Below are positions 1 through 9,711 of a stretch of DNA of 64,000 bases, one piece after another. Source of the stretch: Burkholderia sp. Nafp2/4-1b (lineage in GTDB: Bacteria > Pseudomonadota > Gammaproteobacteria > Burkholderiales > Burkholderiaceae); the NCBI RefSeq assembly GCF_003635165.1, contig NZ_ML058597.1, forward strand, positions 620,001-684,000. The letters run 5' to 3'. The translations under genes and the position numbers were made by a program. How positions within the stretch are numbered: position 1 is the stretch's first letter; each line of letters opens with the position of its first letter. The notes under the pieces are model-generated. The model did no database searches, was not told the origin of the DNA, and saw only the letters and a program-made list of their open reading frames with translations.

Positions 1-3000
1 TGCTGGACGATGGGGCTCAACCAGAGCACGCACGGCGTGTGGAACACCAACGCGATCTGCAACCTGCATCTCGCGACGGGGAAGATCTGCCGTACCGGGA
101 GCGGCCCGTTCTCGCTGACCGGCCAGCCGAACGCGATGGGCGGGCGCGAGATGGGGTACATGGGCGCGGGTCTGCCGGGCCAGCGCTCGGTGGCGTCCGA
201 CGACGACCGGCGCTTCGTCGAGAACCTGTGGCGCGTGCCGGCCGGCACGCTGCGCGAGGACACCGGCAACGGCACGGTCGACCTGTTCGAGCGGATGGCG
301 GCCGGCGGCATCAAGGCGTGCTGGATCGTCTGCACCAATCCAGTCGCGACCGTGCCGAACCGGCAGAACGTGATCGCCGGGCTGCAGGCCGCGGAACTCG
401 TGATCGCGCAGGACGCGTTCCTCGACACCGAGACCAACCGCTACGCGGACATCCTGCTGCCCGGCGCGCTGTGGGCCGAGGGCGAAGGCGTGATGACCAA
501 CTCCGAGCGCAACATGACGCTGATGCGCGCGGCGATCGCGCCGCCCGGCGATGCGCTGCCCGACTGGCGCATCATCGCGGAAGTCGCGCGCGCGATGGGC
601 TTCGGCGCTGCGTTCGACTATGCGTCGGCGGCCGACGTGTTCGACGAGATCGTGCGCTTCTCGAATCCGGCGACCGGCTACGACCTGCGCGGCGCGAGCC
701 ACGCGGCGCTGCGCGACGGCCCGGTGCAATGGCCGGTCGCGCCGGGCACCGCGCGTGAGCGGCACCCGATCCGCTACCTGAACGACGGCGTGAGCCAGAC
801 GCCGCGCGCGGCAGCCGACGGGCATGACGCGCCGCGGCTCGCGTTCCCGACGCCGTCGGGCAAGGCGCGCTTCTTCGCGCGGCAGCACGTCGCACCGGCC
901 GAGTTGCCCGACGACACGTTCCCGATCGTGCTGAACACCGGCCGGCTGCAGCATCAATGGCACACGATGACGAAGACGGGCAAGGTCGCGATGCTGAACA
1001 AGCTGAACCCGCGCCCGTTCGTCGAACTGCATCCGGACGACGCGAGCGCGCTCGGCATTGCGGCCAAGGACAGCGTCGAGATTCGCTCGGCGCGCGGCCG
1101 CGCGGTGCTGCCGGCCGTCGTGACCGAGCGCGTGCAGCGCGGCAACTGCTTCGCGCCGATGCACTGGAACGACGTGTACGGCGACGACCTGTGCATCAAC
1201 GCGGTGACGAGCGACGCGATCGACGCGGAATCGCAGCAACCCGAACTGAAATATTGCGCGGTCGCGCTGACGCGGGTCGACACGGATGCGTTCGCGTCCG
1301 CCGACGACGCAGCCGATGCCGCGCGCTCCGACGCATCCGCTGCCGACGCGCGACCTGCGCCGGCAACGGTGCCGATCGCGGCCTCACAGGAATCCGACAT
1401 GGCAGACCTCGACACTTTCGCGGCCGCGCTCGGCGTGGCCGATCTCGCGCCGCCGTCGCTTTCCGAGGCGGAGCGCCTGTACGTGGCCGGCCTCGTCAGC
1501 GGGCTGAAGGCGAGCGCCGGCCGGCGCGAAGGCGGCGTGCCGGTGCTGCCGGCCGGCGCGCCGCTCACGCCGCCGGTCCGGTTCTGGCTCGACGGGATGC
1601 TTGCGGGGCTGTTCAGCCGCTCGCTGCCCGCGCACGCAGCCCAGGGCGCCGCGCCCGCGCTGCCGGCCGAGGCCGCCGCGCCCGGCGGCGTGCGGATCGT
1701 GCGCGCGCGGCCGAAGGTCACGCTGCTGTGGGCCTCGCAGACCGGCAACATCGAATCGCTGACCGAGGACTACGCGACCCAGCTGATGAACGCGGGCTTC
1801 GACATCCGCACCGCGTGCATGTCCGACTACCCGGTCGCGTCGCTGGCCGGCGCGCAATACGTGCTGCTGATGACGAGCACGTTCGGCGACGGCGATGCGC
1901 CCGACAACGGCAGCGAGTTCTGGGATGCGCTGCAGGCAGGCAGCGCCGCGCGTCTGGAAGGCGTGCACTTCGCGGTGCTCGCGTTCGGCGACCGCAACTA
2001 CGACCAGTTCTGCGGCCACGGCCGCCGGCTCGATGCGCGACTTGCGGAACTCGGCGCGGCACGCCTCTGTGCGCGCGTCGATTGCGACGTCGAATTCCAG
2101 CGCGATGCCGACCAGTGGCTCGAACGCGTGGTCGCGCGGATCAAGGAAGCCGATGCGGCGCTGCACGCGGTGCCGTCCACCGGCATGACCGCGTCGGGGC
2201 TGCTGCCGAGCAAGGCGCATCCGGCGCCGTCGAAGCTCGTCGCGAACCTGCGGCTCAACCGGCCGGGCGCCGCGAAGGACACGCGCTACGTGTCGCTGTC
2301 GACCGAGGGCGCGAACCTCGAATACGAAGCCGGCGACGCGCTCGGCGTGTGGCCGACCAACTGTCCGGAACTCGTTGACGAGTTGCTGTCGGTCACCGCG
2401 CTGAAGGCCGACACGCCGGTGTCGGTCGCGGGCATCGGCGACGTGCGGCTCGGCGATGCGCTGGCACGCCACTTCGACATCACGCGTCCGCATCCCGACA
2501 CGCTGGCATTCATCGCGTCGCGCAGCGCGAACGGCGCGCTGAAGGCGCTGCTCGGCGACGAGCGCAAGGCCGACCTGAGGCAGTGGTTGTGGGGGCAACA
2601 GCTTGCGGACGTGCTGCACGAGTTTCCGGTCGAGCTGTCGGGCACGGAGCTGGTGTCGATGCTCAAGCGCATGCAGCCGCGCCTGTATTCGATCGCGTCG
2701 AGCCCGAGCGCGCATCAGGGCGAGATTCACCTGACGGTGTCGACGGTGCGCTATCACAACGGCCGGCGCGCGCGCAAAGGCGTCGCGTCGACGTTCCTCG
2801 CCGATCGTGCGGACGACGGCCGCGTGCCGGTGTTCGTGCAGAAATCCGCGCATTTCCGGCCGCCGGTGAACGGCGACGTGCCGGTCGTGATGGTCGGGCC
2901 GGGCACCGGCGTCGCGCCGTTCCGCGGCTTCCTGCACGAGCGGCAGGCGCGCGGCGCGCGCGGACGCAACTGGCTGTTCTTCGGCGAGCAGCATGCGCAG

Positions 3001-3321
3001 ACCGATTTCTACTACGGCGACGAACTCACCGCGATGCGCGACAGCGGCTTCCTGACGCGGCTCGATCTCGCGTTCTCGCGCGACCAGGCCGACAAGATCT
3101 ACGTGCAGGACCGGATGCGCGAGCAGGGCGCCGAGCTGTACAGGTGGCTGGAAGAGGGCGCGCACTTCTACGTGTGCGGCGACGCCGCGCGAATGGCGAA
3201 GGACGTCGACACCGCGCTGAAGGCGGTCGTCGCCGAGCACGGCGGCATGTCGGACGAAGCCGCAAACGACTACGTCGCGAAGCTCTCGAAGGCGCGGCGC
3301 TACATGCGCGACGTGTACTGA
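1..3321 (+). CDS. nasA: Assimilatory nitrate reductase fused to CysJ-like flavoprotein (5' truncated)
   Basis: This is the C-terminal 1,100 or so residues of a cytoplasmic fusion protein that reduces nitrate to nitrite with electrons from NADPH. The reading frame is open from base 1, so the start lies outside the window. Numbering from the Met at base 10, residues 1-300 are the end of the molybdopterin oxidoreductase domain. The molybdopterin-dinucleotide-binding domain begins near residue 308 (LNTGRLQHQWHTMTKTG). A flavodoxin FMN domain begins near 572 (WASQTGN, then FGDGD near 625). The FAD domain has RLYSIASSP near 891, the NADPH domain has GPGTGVAPFRG near 964 and CGDAARM near 1056, and the protein ends YMRDVY as CysJ-type reductases do. 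Automatic annotation often calls this a bifunctional nitrate reductase/sulfite reductase flavoprotein. Fusion of reductase and electron-input modules is common in Burkholderiales. Confidence 0.9.
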   Translation, partial: CWTMGLNQSTHGVWNTNAICNLHLATGKICRTGSGPFSLTGQPNAMGGREMGYMGAGLPGQRSVASDDDRRFVENLWRVPAGTLREDTGNGTVDLFERMAAGGIKACWIVCTNPVATVPNRQNVIAGLQAAELVIAQDAFLDTETNRYADILLPGALWAEGEGVMTNSERNMTLMRAAIAPPGDALPDWRIIAEVARAMGFGAAFDYASAADVFDEIVRFSNPATGYDLRGASHAALRDGPVQWPVAPGTARERHPIRYLNDGVSQTPRAAADGHDAPRLAFPTPSGKARFFARQHVAPAELPDDTFPIVLNTGRLQHQWHTMTKTGKVAMLNKLNPRPFVELHPDDASALGIAAKDSVEIRSARGRAVLPAVVTERVQRGNCFAPMHWNDVYGDDLCINAVTSDAIDAESQQPELKYCAVALTRVDTDAFASADDAADAARSDASAADARPAPATVPIAASQESDMADLDTFAAALGVADLAPPSLSEAERLYVAGLVSGLKASAGRREGGVPVLPAGAPLTPPVRFWLDGMLAGLFSRSLPAHAAQGAAPALPAEAAAPGGVRIVRARPKVTLLWASQTGNIESLTEDYATQLMNAGFDIRTACMSDYPVASLAGAQYVLLMTSTFGDGDAPDNGSEFWDALQAGSAARLEGVHFAVLAFGDRNYDQFCGHGRRLDARLAELGAARLCARVDCDVEFQRDADQWLERVVARIKEADAALHAVPSTGMTASGLLPSKAHPAPSKLVANLRLNRPGAAKDTRYVSLSTEGANLEYEAGDALGVWPTNCPELVDELLSVTALKADTPVSVAGIGDVRLGDALARHFDITRPHPDTLAFIASRSANGALKALLGDERKADLRQWLWGQQLADVLHEFPVELSGTELVSMLKRMQPRLYSIASSPSAHQGEIHLTVSTVRYHNGRRARKGVASTFLADRADDGRVPVFVQKSAHFRPPVNGDVPVVMVGPGTGVAPFRGFLHERQARGARGRNWLFFGEQHAQTDFYYGDELTAMRDSGFLTRLDLAFSRDQADKIYVQDRMREQGAELYRWLEEGAHFYVCGDAARMAKDVDTALKAVVAEHGGMSDEAANDYVAKLSKARRYMRDVY

Positions 3322-3812
3322 GTGCGTGCGGCGCGACATGAGGCGACATGACGCGACTCGTCGCGACCGCGCCCCGCTTGCCGGCCGCCGTGTCAGCCCG
3401 GCGAGCCGAACCGCCGGCGGCCCGGGCTGCCGGCATGGAGACCTGTCCCCATTCCCCGAAACCGGCGTCCGGTCGCGGTTTTGCGCTCGCGTGCGCGGGC
3501 CAGCCGGGAGGATTTTTCCCGAATCCGCAGTTCGTCATTCATCCGATGGGAAAACCGCTTCCGTTCCCGGTATGATGCGCACCTTCCGCATGATTTTGCC
3601 GGTGGCTTCGACGCGCCATTCATTCACGCGGCCTACAAAACCGCACAAAGCCAGCCTGCAAGATTTTGTAATATAAGTTCCGTATAATCGTAAGTTCTGA
3701 CCCAGGCGCCGCCTGCCGCCGTTCCAGGCCGGCCGCCCACGCAGAACAACCAGATTTGTCGCCGCCCGGCCTCCCGCGCCGCGACATGCTATGCACCACC
3801 ACTGAACCATCT
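3322..3812. other. Intergenic region between nasA and mprF
   Basis: About 490 bases without a convincing gene. The first 300 bases are GC-rich. The last 170 become AT-richer and contain a TATAAT hexamer likely to belong to the mprF promoter. No strong terminator was found after nasA; only a weak CGCGA/TCGCG hairpin near 3352 was seen. Confidence 0.5.
3683..3688 (+). promoter_or_regulatory. Candidate -10 box for mprF-acvB
   Basis: A perfect TATAAT sits in a locally AT-rich stretch about 125 bases before the likely mprF start. No good -35 hexamer lies at 16-18 bases, so the promoter may need an activator or may be weak. The call rests on the hexamer and its position alone. Confidence 0.4.
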
Positions 3813-6407
3813 ATGTCTTCCCGCCACCCTGGTCCGCCCGGCCGTGCCGCGGCGGCGATCGCCCGTGTGTCGACGCTGATCCGCAATGAGCGCGTACTGT
3901 CGCCGCTGCTCGCGCTCGGCATCGGCCTGCTGCTGATCGTGGTTTTCCAGCACCTGTCCGAATCCGTCGACTACCGGTCGGTGATCCGCCAACTGCGCCA
4001 CATGTCCGTCGGCGAATGGGGCGCGTCGCTGGCCGCGACGGCGCTCAGCTATCTCGCGCTCGTCGCGCGCGATGCGGTCGGCCTGCGCTACGTCGCCGCG
4101 AAAGTGCCGCGCGCCGCGCTGTGGACCGGCGCGATCGCCGGCTCCGCGCTCGGTAACGCGACCGGCTTCGGCGCGCTGACGGGCGGCGCGGTGCGCGCCC
4201 GCGTGTACGGCGTGTCGGGCGTCACGCCCGCGCAGATCGGCCGGATGACCGTATTCACCAGCGGCACGCTGGCGCTCGCGCTGGTGCTGATGACGGCGGT
4301 CGGCATGGTCTGCGTGCCGCAGACGCTCGCCGCGATGCTTCACGTCGCGCCCGGCGTGCTCGCGTGGAGCGGCGCCGCGCTGCTCGTCGTGCTGGCAGCG
4401 ATGGTCGTGCTGTGCGGCAACACCGCGCGGCCGGTCGTCACGCGCTTCAAATGGCTTTCGTTCGACGTGCCGGCGCGGCGCGACCTCGTCGCACAGGTCG
4501 TATACGCGGTGCTCGACGTCGTGGCCGCCGGCCTGACGCTGTGGGTGCTGCTGCCGGCAGCGCCCGTCGGCTTCCCGACCTTCATCACCGTGTACGCGGC
4601 CGCGCTGCTGCTCGGGATGATCGGCCATACGCCGGGCGGGATCGGCGTGTTCGAGGCCGCGATGGTATTCACGCTCGGCCGCGAAGTGCCCGCACACGCG
4701 ATGGTCGCCGCGCTGATCGCCTATCGCGCGATCTACTTCGGCGTGCCGCTCGTGCTGTCGGCAGGCCTGCTGGCCGGTTTCGAAGGGCGCGCGCTGCGCC
4801 GCCGGCTCGTGACGCGGCAGGCCGCGCGCGTGTCGCTGCTCGCGCCGCTGTTCCTGAGCCTCGTGACCTTCGCGGTCGGCGGGATGCTGGTGATCTCGAG
4901 CGCGACGCCCGCGTTCTGGCACCGGATCGCGATCCTGCGCAACATCGTGCCGCTGTGGGTGCTCGAAGGCTCGCAGGTGATCTGCAGCGTGCTCGGCGTC
5001 GCGCTGCTGTTCGTCGCGCGCGGGCTGCTGCGCCGGCTGGACGGCGCATGGTGGATGACCTTCGCGCTGACGCTCGCGAGCCTCGCGCTGTCGCTCGCGA
5101 AGGGCCTCGCGTTCGTCGAGGCCGGCGTGCTCGGCACGCTGCTGGTGCTGCTGCTCGTCAGCCGCCGCCGCTTCAACCGGCATTCGTCGCTGCTTGCCGA
5201 GCGTTTCACGGTGAGCTGGTTCGTGTCGGTGACGATGGTGCTCGTGCTCGCCGTGTGGGTGCTGTGCTTCGCGTTCCGCGACGTGCCGTACACGCGCGAT
5301 CTGTGGTCGCATTTCGCGTTCGACGAGCGCGCGCCGCGCGCGCTGCGCGCGACGCTGGCGGCCGGCGTGTTCGTCGCGATGTTCGCGCTGTGGCAACTGC
5401 TGCGCCCGGCGCCCGGCCGGTTCGTGAAGCCCGTCGAGCAGGACCTGCTCGACGCGGAACAGATCATCCGCGCGCAGGAATGCAGCGACGCGGGCCTGGC
5501 GCTGATGGGCGACAAGTCGTTCCTGTTTTCCGAATCGCGCCGCGCGTTCCTGATGTACGCGAAAAACGGCCGCACGTGGGCCGCGCTGCACGACCCGGTC
5601 GGGCCGCGTGAGGAATGGCCGGCGCTGATCAGCAAGTTCATCGCGCTCGCGCACGCGCACAGCGGCCGCGCGGCGTTCTACCAGGTGCGCGCGAACGCGC
5701 TGCCGCTGTATCTCGACGCGGGGCTCACGCTGATGAAGCTCGGCGAGGAAGCGCACATCGCGCTCGACCGGTTCGACCTGAAGGGTTCCAACCGGTCGCA
5801 CCTGCGCTACGCGCTGCGCCGCGGCGACAAGGACGCGCTGACAGTCGAAGTGATCGCGCCGTCCGACGTGCCGGCCGCGCTGCCCGCGCTGCGCGACATC
5901 TCGGACGGCTGGCTCGACAGCCGCGACGCGCGCGAGAAGAGCTTCTCGGTGGCCGCGTTCCACGACGGCTATCTGGCGACGCAGTCGGTGATGCTGGTGC
6001 GCCAGGCCGACAAGCCGATCGCGTTCGTCACGTTCATGACGACCGACCTCAACACCGAGGCGACCGTCGGCGTGATGCGGCATCTGCCGGAAGCGTCGCC
6101 GTATGCGATGGAGTATCTGTTTACGCAGCTCGCGCTGCATCTGAAGGAAGCGGGGTTCCGCAAGCTGAGCCTGGGCATCGCGCCGTTCTCGGGGATGGGG
6201 GCGGCGAAGATGCCGTCGCCGTTCCACCGGCTCGGCCTGATGGTCTGGCGCTTCGGCGGCCGCTTCTACAACTTCCGTGGCTTGCGTGCATTCAAGAGCA
6301 AGTTCGAGCCGCACTGGGAGCCGCGTTATCTCGCGGCCTCGGGCTCGGTCGGCGTGTTCGTCACGCTCGCGGATCTGTCCCTGCTGGCTGGAGGTCGGCG
6401 TTCATGA
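3813..6407 (+). CDS. mprF: Phosphatidylglycerol lysyltransferase/flippase MprF (LpiA)
   Basis: An inner-membrane protein that transfers lysine from Lys-tRNA to phosphatidylglycerol and flips the product to the outer leaflet. This lowers surface negative charge and confers resistance to cationic peptides and acid. From Met at 3813 it is 864 residues, the usual MprF size. The first 540 residues are a run of hydrophobic helices (for example LLALGIGLLLIVVF and the UPF0104-like region with IGHTPGGIGVFEA). The last 315 residues form the soluble DUF2156 lysyltransferase domain (ALMGDKSFLFSESRRAFLMY, then FDLKGSNRSHLRYALRR). Upstream in-frame ATG at 3786 and TTG at 3756 are possible; 3813 was chosen because the upstream extension is not MprF-like, although no clear ribosome-binding site is seen. 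The stop overlaps the acvB start (ATGA). Confidence 0.9.
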   Translation: MSSRHPGPPGRAAAAIARVSTLIRNERVLSPLLALGIGLLLIVVFQHLSESVDYRSVIRQLRHMSVGEWGASLAATALSYLALVARDAVGLRYVAAKVPRAALWTGAIAGSALGNATGFGALTGGAVRARVYGVSGVTPAQIGRMTVFTSGTLALALVLMTAVGMVCVPQTLAAMLHVAPGVLAWSGAALLVVLAAMVVLCGNTARPVVTRFKWLSFDVPARRDLVAQVVYAVLDVVAAGLTLWVLLPAAPVGFPTFITVYAAALLLGMIGHTPGGIGVFEAAMVFTLGREVPAHAMVAALIAYRAIYFGVPLVLSAGLLAGFEGRALRRRLVTRQAARVSLLAPLFLSLVTFAVGGMLVISSATPAFWHRIAILRNIVPLWVLEGSQVICSVLGVALLFVARGLLRRLDGAWWMTFALTLASLALSLAKGLAFVEAGVLGTLLVLLLVSRRRFNRHSSLLAERFTVSWFVSVTMVLVLAVWVLCFAFRDVPYTRDLWSHFAFDERAPRALRATLAAGVFVAMFALWQLLRPAPGRFVKPVEQDLLDAEQIIRAQECSDAGLALMGDKSFLFSESRRAFLMYAKNGRTWAALHDPVGPREEWPALISKFIALAHAHSGRAAFYQVRANALPLYLDAGLTLMKLGEEAHIALDRFDLKGSNRSHLRYALRRGDKDALTVEVIAPSDVPAALPALRDISDGWLDSRDAREKSFSVAAFHDGYLATQSVMLVRQADKPIAFVTFMTTDLNTEATVGVMRHLPEASPYAMEYLFTQLALHLKEAGFRKLSLGIAPFSGMGAAKMPSPFHRLGLMVWRFGGRFYNFRGLRAFKSKFEPHWEPRYLAASGSVGVFVTLADLSLLAGGRRS

Positions 6408-7684
6408 CGTTGAAGAAGGGTATCGCGCAGGCGGCAGTCGCCTGTGCGGGAATGATGCTGGCCGGCACCGCGTTCGCGGCGCAGCCGGCGGTGGCGAAAC
6501 CGGAAACCGTGTCGGGCGGCCGCTACGGCCCGGTGACGGTGACGAAACCGGGCGGGCCGCTGCGCGGCTTCGTCGTGCTGTTCTCGCGCGAACGCGGCTG
6601 GGGCGCGGCCGACCAGCAGGCCGCCGACGCACTCGCGAAGGCGGGCGCGATGACGGTCGGCGTGGATTCGGAGCGCTATGCGGCGAACCTCGCCGCGAAG
6701 CAGGAAACCTGTCACCACCTCGATGGCGACGCGGAAGCGGTCAGCCATCAGCTCGAACGCCTCGCGCAATCGGCGCGCTATTACACGCCGATCGTCGCGG
6801 GCGTGGGCCAGGGCGGCGCGATCGCGAAGCAGATCCTGTCGATGGCGCCGGAGAACACCATCGCCGGCGTCGTATCCGTCGATCCGGCGGCGAAGCTCGA
6901 TGCGCGCTTCAAGCCGTGCCCGCCCGATCCGACGATCGTGCGTCGCGCGATGCCGGGCTTCGTCGAAACGGCCGCGGCCGGCGACACCGCGAAGCTCGTG
7001 TCGCTCGTCACGTCGCACCTGCATGACACCAGCAGCAGCGACGAGCTCGACGTGTCGGACCTGCCGCTCGTCGAGCTGCCGGCCAAGGGCGGCAGCGACC
7101 GCCTCGCGATCGTGATCTCGGGCGACGGCGGCTGGCGCGATCTCGACAAGACGATCGCCGAGGCGCTGCAGCGCGACGGCGTGTCGGTGGTCGGCATCGA
7201 CAGCCTGCGCTACTTCTGGAGCGAGAAGCCGCCCGCACAGGTGAGCCGCGACCTGGCGCGCGTGATGCGCACGTACACGGCGCGCTGGCATGCGAACCGC
7301 GTCGCGCTGGTCGGCTACTCGTTCGGCGCCGACGTGATGCCGTTCGCGTACAACCGGCTGCCGGCCGACCTGCGCGACAAGGTGTCGGTGATGGCGCTGC
7401 TCGGCTTCGCACCGTCGGCGGATTTCCAGATCCGCGTGACGGGCTGGCTCGGGATGCCGGCGAGCGACAACGCGCTGAAGGTCGCGCCGGAAATCGCGAA
7501 GGTGCCGCCGAAACTCGTGCAGTGTTTCTACGGCGCGGAAGAGAAGGACACGATGTGTCCGGCGCTCGCGAACACCGGCGCCGACGTGATCAAGACGGGC
7601 GGTGACCACCACTTCGGTCACGACTACATCGCGCTCGAGAAGAAGATCCTCGGCGCGTTCGGCAAGCCGGTAGCGGCGCGCTGA
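6404..7684 (+). CDS. acvB: Periplasmic AcvB/VirJ-family hydrolase
   Basis: A 426-residue exported protein of the AcvB/AtvA/VirJ family. In Agrobacterium AcvB hydrolyses lysyl-phosphatidylglycerol, and in Rhizobium atvA is co-transcribed with lpiA; the arrangement here is the same, with an ATGA overlap to mprF. Residues 1-25 are a signal peptide ending AFAAQ. Residues 40-215 are a degenerate alpha/beta-hydrolase-like domain (GVGQGGAIAK in place of a nucleophile elbow). Residues 225-426 form the VirJ domain with ISGDGGWRDLD, the nucleophile motif GYSFGAD (Ser about 306) and a C-terminal GGDHHFGHD that would supply the catalytic His. It probably trims the lysyl-lipid made by MprF. The lipid-hydrolase role is inferred from family and operon. 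Confidence 0.85.
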   Translation: MTLKKGIAQAAVACAGMMLAGTAFAAQPAVAKPETVSGGRYGPVTVTKPGGPLRGFVVLFSRERGWGAADQQAADALAKAGAMTVGVDSERYAANLAAKQETCHHLDGDAEAVSHQLERLAQSARYYTPIVAGVGQGGAIAKQILSMAPENTIAGVVSVDPAAKLDARFKPCPPDPTIVRRAMPGFVETAAAGDTAKLVSLVTSHLHDTSSSDELDVSDLPLVELPAKGGSDRLAIVISGDGGWRDLDKTIAEALQRDGVSVVGIDSLRYFWSEKPPAQVSRDLARVMRTYTARWHANRVALVGYSFGADVMPFAYNRLPADLRDKVSVMALLGFAPSADFQIRVTGWLGMPASDNALKVAPEIAKVPPKLVQCFYGAEEKDTMCPALANTGADVIKTGGDHHFGHDYIALEKKILGAFGKPVAAR

Positions 7685-7731
7685 ACGCCGGCGCCCGCTT
7701 CGCGACGGGCGCGGCGCTTGCGATTCATCGG

Positions 7732-7765
7732 ACGGGCGGCCTGCGGGCCGCCCGTTTCGTTTGGT
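7732..7765. terminator. Terminator hairpin between convergent genes
   Basis: A perfect 10-base stem (7732-7741 with 7746-7755) has a TGCG loop and is followed by a T-rich run. It overlaps three tandem copies of a 10-base unit close to GTTTCGCTTG (7754-7783). It lies after acvB and before the end of the convergent hypothetical gene, so it may serve both. Confidence 0.75.
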
Positions 7766-7793
7766 TTCGCTTGGTTTCGCTTGGCGTGCGGGC

Positions 7794-8189
7794 TTACGCG
7801 CCGGCGTCGACGATCAGTGCCGGGTCGAGCGCGCGGATCCGCTGGTCGATGAAGTAGCCGCCGCCTTCCTGGTAGCGCAGGAACAGACGGCCGCACGACA
7901 CGCAGCGGCCGACATTGCAGCGGTTGTACGGGAAATGGCGCGGCGCGATCGGCGCGTCGTCGGACCAGTAGCGCGTGCCGGCCGGATGGTATTCGTCGTA
8001 GGTCGGTTCGGGGTCGTCCGGCGGCGCGAGCGTCGCCACTTCGACGAGCTGCGGGTCCTGCAGCGACAGCGGCAGGCTGGTCCAGCCGGCCAGCGGCGTC
8101 TTCGTGCAGGTGCAGGATTGCGTGATGCCGGCCGCTTCGGCGGTGAGCTTCAGCAGCGCGGCGTGATCGAGGAAGGGCAATGCGCTCAT
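7794..8189 (-). CDS. Conserved hypothetical protein with Cys motifs
   Basis: A 131-residue soluble protein that I cannot assign to a named family. It has an early CTC pair (residues about 27-29) and a later cluster CNVGRCVSCGR (about 90-100), a spacing that could bind zinc or an iron-sulfur centre. The middle is rich in Pro and acidic residues (PPDDPEPTYDEYHPAG). The final third (LFLRYQEGGGYFIDQRIRALDP) resembles short Burkholderiales proteins of unknown role. It follows the MocR gene on the same strand after an 85-base gap, so co-transcription is possible. No strong Shine-Dalgarno precedes the start. Confidence 0.75.
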   Translation of the reverse strand: MSALPFLDHAALLKLTAEAAGITQSCTCTKTPLAGWTSLPLSLQDPQLVEVATLAPPDDPEPTYDEYHPAGTRYWSDDAPIAPRHFPYNRCNVGRCVSCGRLFLRYQEGGGYFIDQRIRALDPALIVDAGA

Positions 8190-8274
8190 GAGACGGGAAT
8201 CGGACGAAGGAGCGAACGGGCTTGCACTGTAACCCGCGCGCGCGTCGGCTGCACGGCGGCGGCTCGCACGCGGC

Positions 8275-9711
8275 TCAACCGGCCTTGCGTACGGCCGGCT
8301 CGGCGACCAGTTCGCCGAGCACGCGGATCGCGCGTTCGATGTCGCGGCTCCATGGATGGCCGAAGTTCACGCGCACGCAGCGTTCGAAGCCGTGCGCGGC
8401 CGAGAACAGCGGCCCGGGCGCGAAGCTGATGCCGCGCGCGATCGCCTGGCGGTGCAGTTCCATCGCGTCGATCGCATCGGGAAACGCCAGCCACAGGAAA
8501 TACCCGCCGTCCGGCCGCACCCACTCGACACCGGCCGGCAGCCAGCGCCGCAGCGCGTCGTCCATGCGGGCGAGCTGCGACTGCAGTGCGCCGCGCAACT
8601 TGCGCAGGTGACGGTCGTAGCCGCCGTGTTCGAGATAGTTCGCGATGCCGGCCTGCGCGGGAACGCTCGCGGACAGCGTGGTCATCAGCTTGAGCCGCTG
8701 CACCTTCTCGGCGAACCGGCCGGCGGCGACCCAACCGATCCGGTAGCCGGGCGCGAGCGTCTTCGAGAACGAACTGCAGTGCATCACGAGACCGTGCCGG
8801 TCGAATGCGCGCGCGGGCAGCGGGTAGTCGGGGCCGAAATGCAGCTCGCCGTACACGTCGTCCTCGATCAGCGGCACGTCGCGCGCGGCGAGCAGCTCCA
8901 CCAGCGCGCGCTTCTTGTCGAGCGACAGCGTGACGCCGGTCGGATTCTGGAAATTGGTCATGAACCAGCACGCGCGGATGTCGTGCCGCTCGAGCGCGTT
9001 CGCGAGCGCCTCGAGATCGAGGCCCGTGCGCGGATCGACGGGAATCTCGACCGCCCGCAGGTCGAGCCGCTCGATCGCCTGCAGCGCCGCGTAGAAGCCG
9101 GGCGATTCGACCGCGACCACGTCGCCGGGCCGCGTGACCGCCATCAGGCACAGGTTGAGCGCTTCGAGCGCGCCGTTCGTGACGACGATCTCGTCGACGG
9201 GCTGCGCGACGCCGGTCGCGAGATAGCGCCGCGCGATCTGCTGGCGCAGCGCCTCGTTGCCGGGCGGCAGGTCGACGACCGTGCTCCACGGGCTGACGAG
9301 TCGCGTCGCCTGCGCGAGCGACTTCGCGAGCCGCGGCAGCGGAAACAGTTGCGGCGCCGGGAACGCGGAACCGAGCGGCACGATGCCGGGCTGTGTCGCG
9401 GCGTCGAGCACCGAGAACACGAGATCGCTGATGTCGACCTTGCGGGTGGGGCCGACACGGCTCGCGCGGCGTGTCGCGGGCGTGGCCGTCGCCGCCGGGG
9501 CCGCCCCCGGTGCGACGTAATAGCCGGAACGCTCGCGTGCGCGTAGCAACCCCCACTGTTCGAGCAGGTAGTACGCGCGAAATACCGTCGACTGGCTCAC
9601 GCCGTGCTGCGCGATGATCTGCCGCAGCGACGGCAGGCGTGTGCCGACCGCGAGGTTGCCGTTGCGGATTTCGTCGGCGATCGTATGGGCGAGGGTCTCG
9701 TAGCGTTTCAT
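8275..9711 (-). CDS. MocR-type GntR/aminotransferase-like transcriptional regulator
   Basis: A 478-residue regulator with an N-terminal winged helix of the GntR class (residues 1-70: MKRYETLAHTIADEIRNG, then LPSLRQIIAQHGVSQSTVFRAYYLLE). The remainder is a large fold-type-I aminotransferase domain that binds pyridoxal phosphate. The Schiff-base lysine is Lys317 in SSFSKTLAPGYRIGW. The start at 9711 was chosen because the GntR domain begins exactly there; the frame runs open upstream without recognisable protein. MocR proteins usually control a neighbouring amino-acid, polyamine or vitamin B6 gene. The divergent PotD-like gene 370 bases away is a possible target, which is inference only. Confidence 0.9.
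   Translation of the reverse strand: MKRYETLAHTIADEIRNGNLAVGTRLPSLRQIIAQHGVSQSTVFRAYYLLEQWGLLRARERSGYYVAPGAAPAATATPATRRASRVGPTRKVDISDLVFSVLDAATQPGIVPLGSAFPAPQLFPLPRLAKSLAQATRLVSPWSTVVDLPPGNEALRQQIARRYLATGVAQPVDEIVVTNGALEALNLCLMAVTRPGDVVAVESPGFYAALQAIERLDLRAVEIPVDPRTGLDLEALANALERHDIRACWFMTNFQNPTGVTLSLDKKRALVELLAARDVPLIEDDVYGELHFGPDYPLPARAFDRHGLVMHCSSFSKTLAPGYRIGWVAAGRFAEKVQRLKLMTTLSASVPAQAGIANYLEHGGYDRHLRKLRGALQSQLARMDDALRRWLPAGVEWVRPDGGYFLWLAFPDAIDAMELHRQAIARGISFAPGPLFSAAHGFERCVRVNFGHPWSRDIERAIRVLGELVAEPAVRKAG

Noticed and set aside
1384..3339. 651-codon minus-strand frame antisense to the nitrate reductase
   Set aside because: It is His/Arg-rich shadow coding opposite well-defined FMN, FAD and NADPH motifs.
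7754..7783. Three tandem 10-base repeats as a CRISPR-like or VNTR element
   Set aside because: There are only three imperfect copies, without spacers, at the foot of a terminator hairpin.
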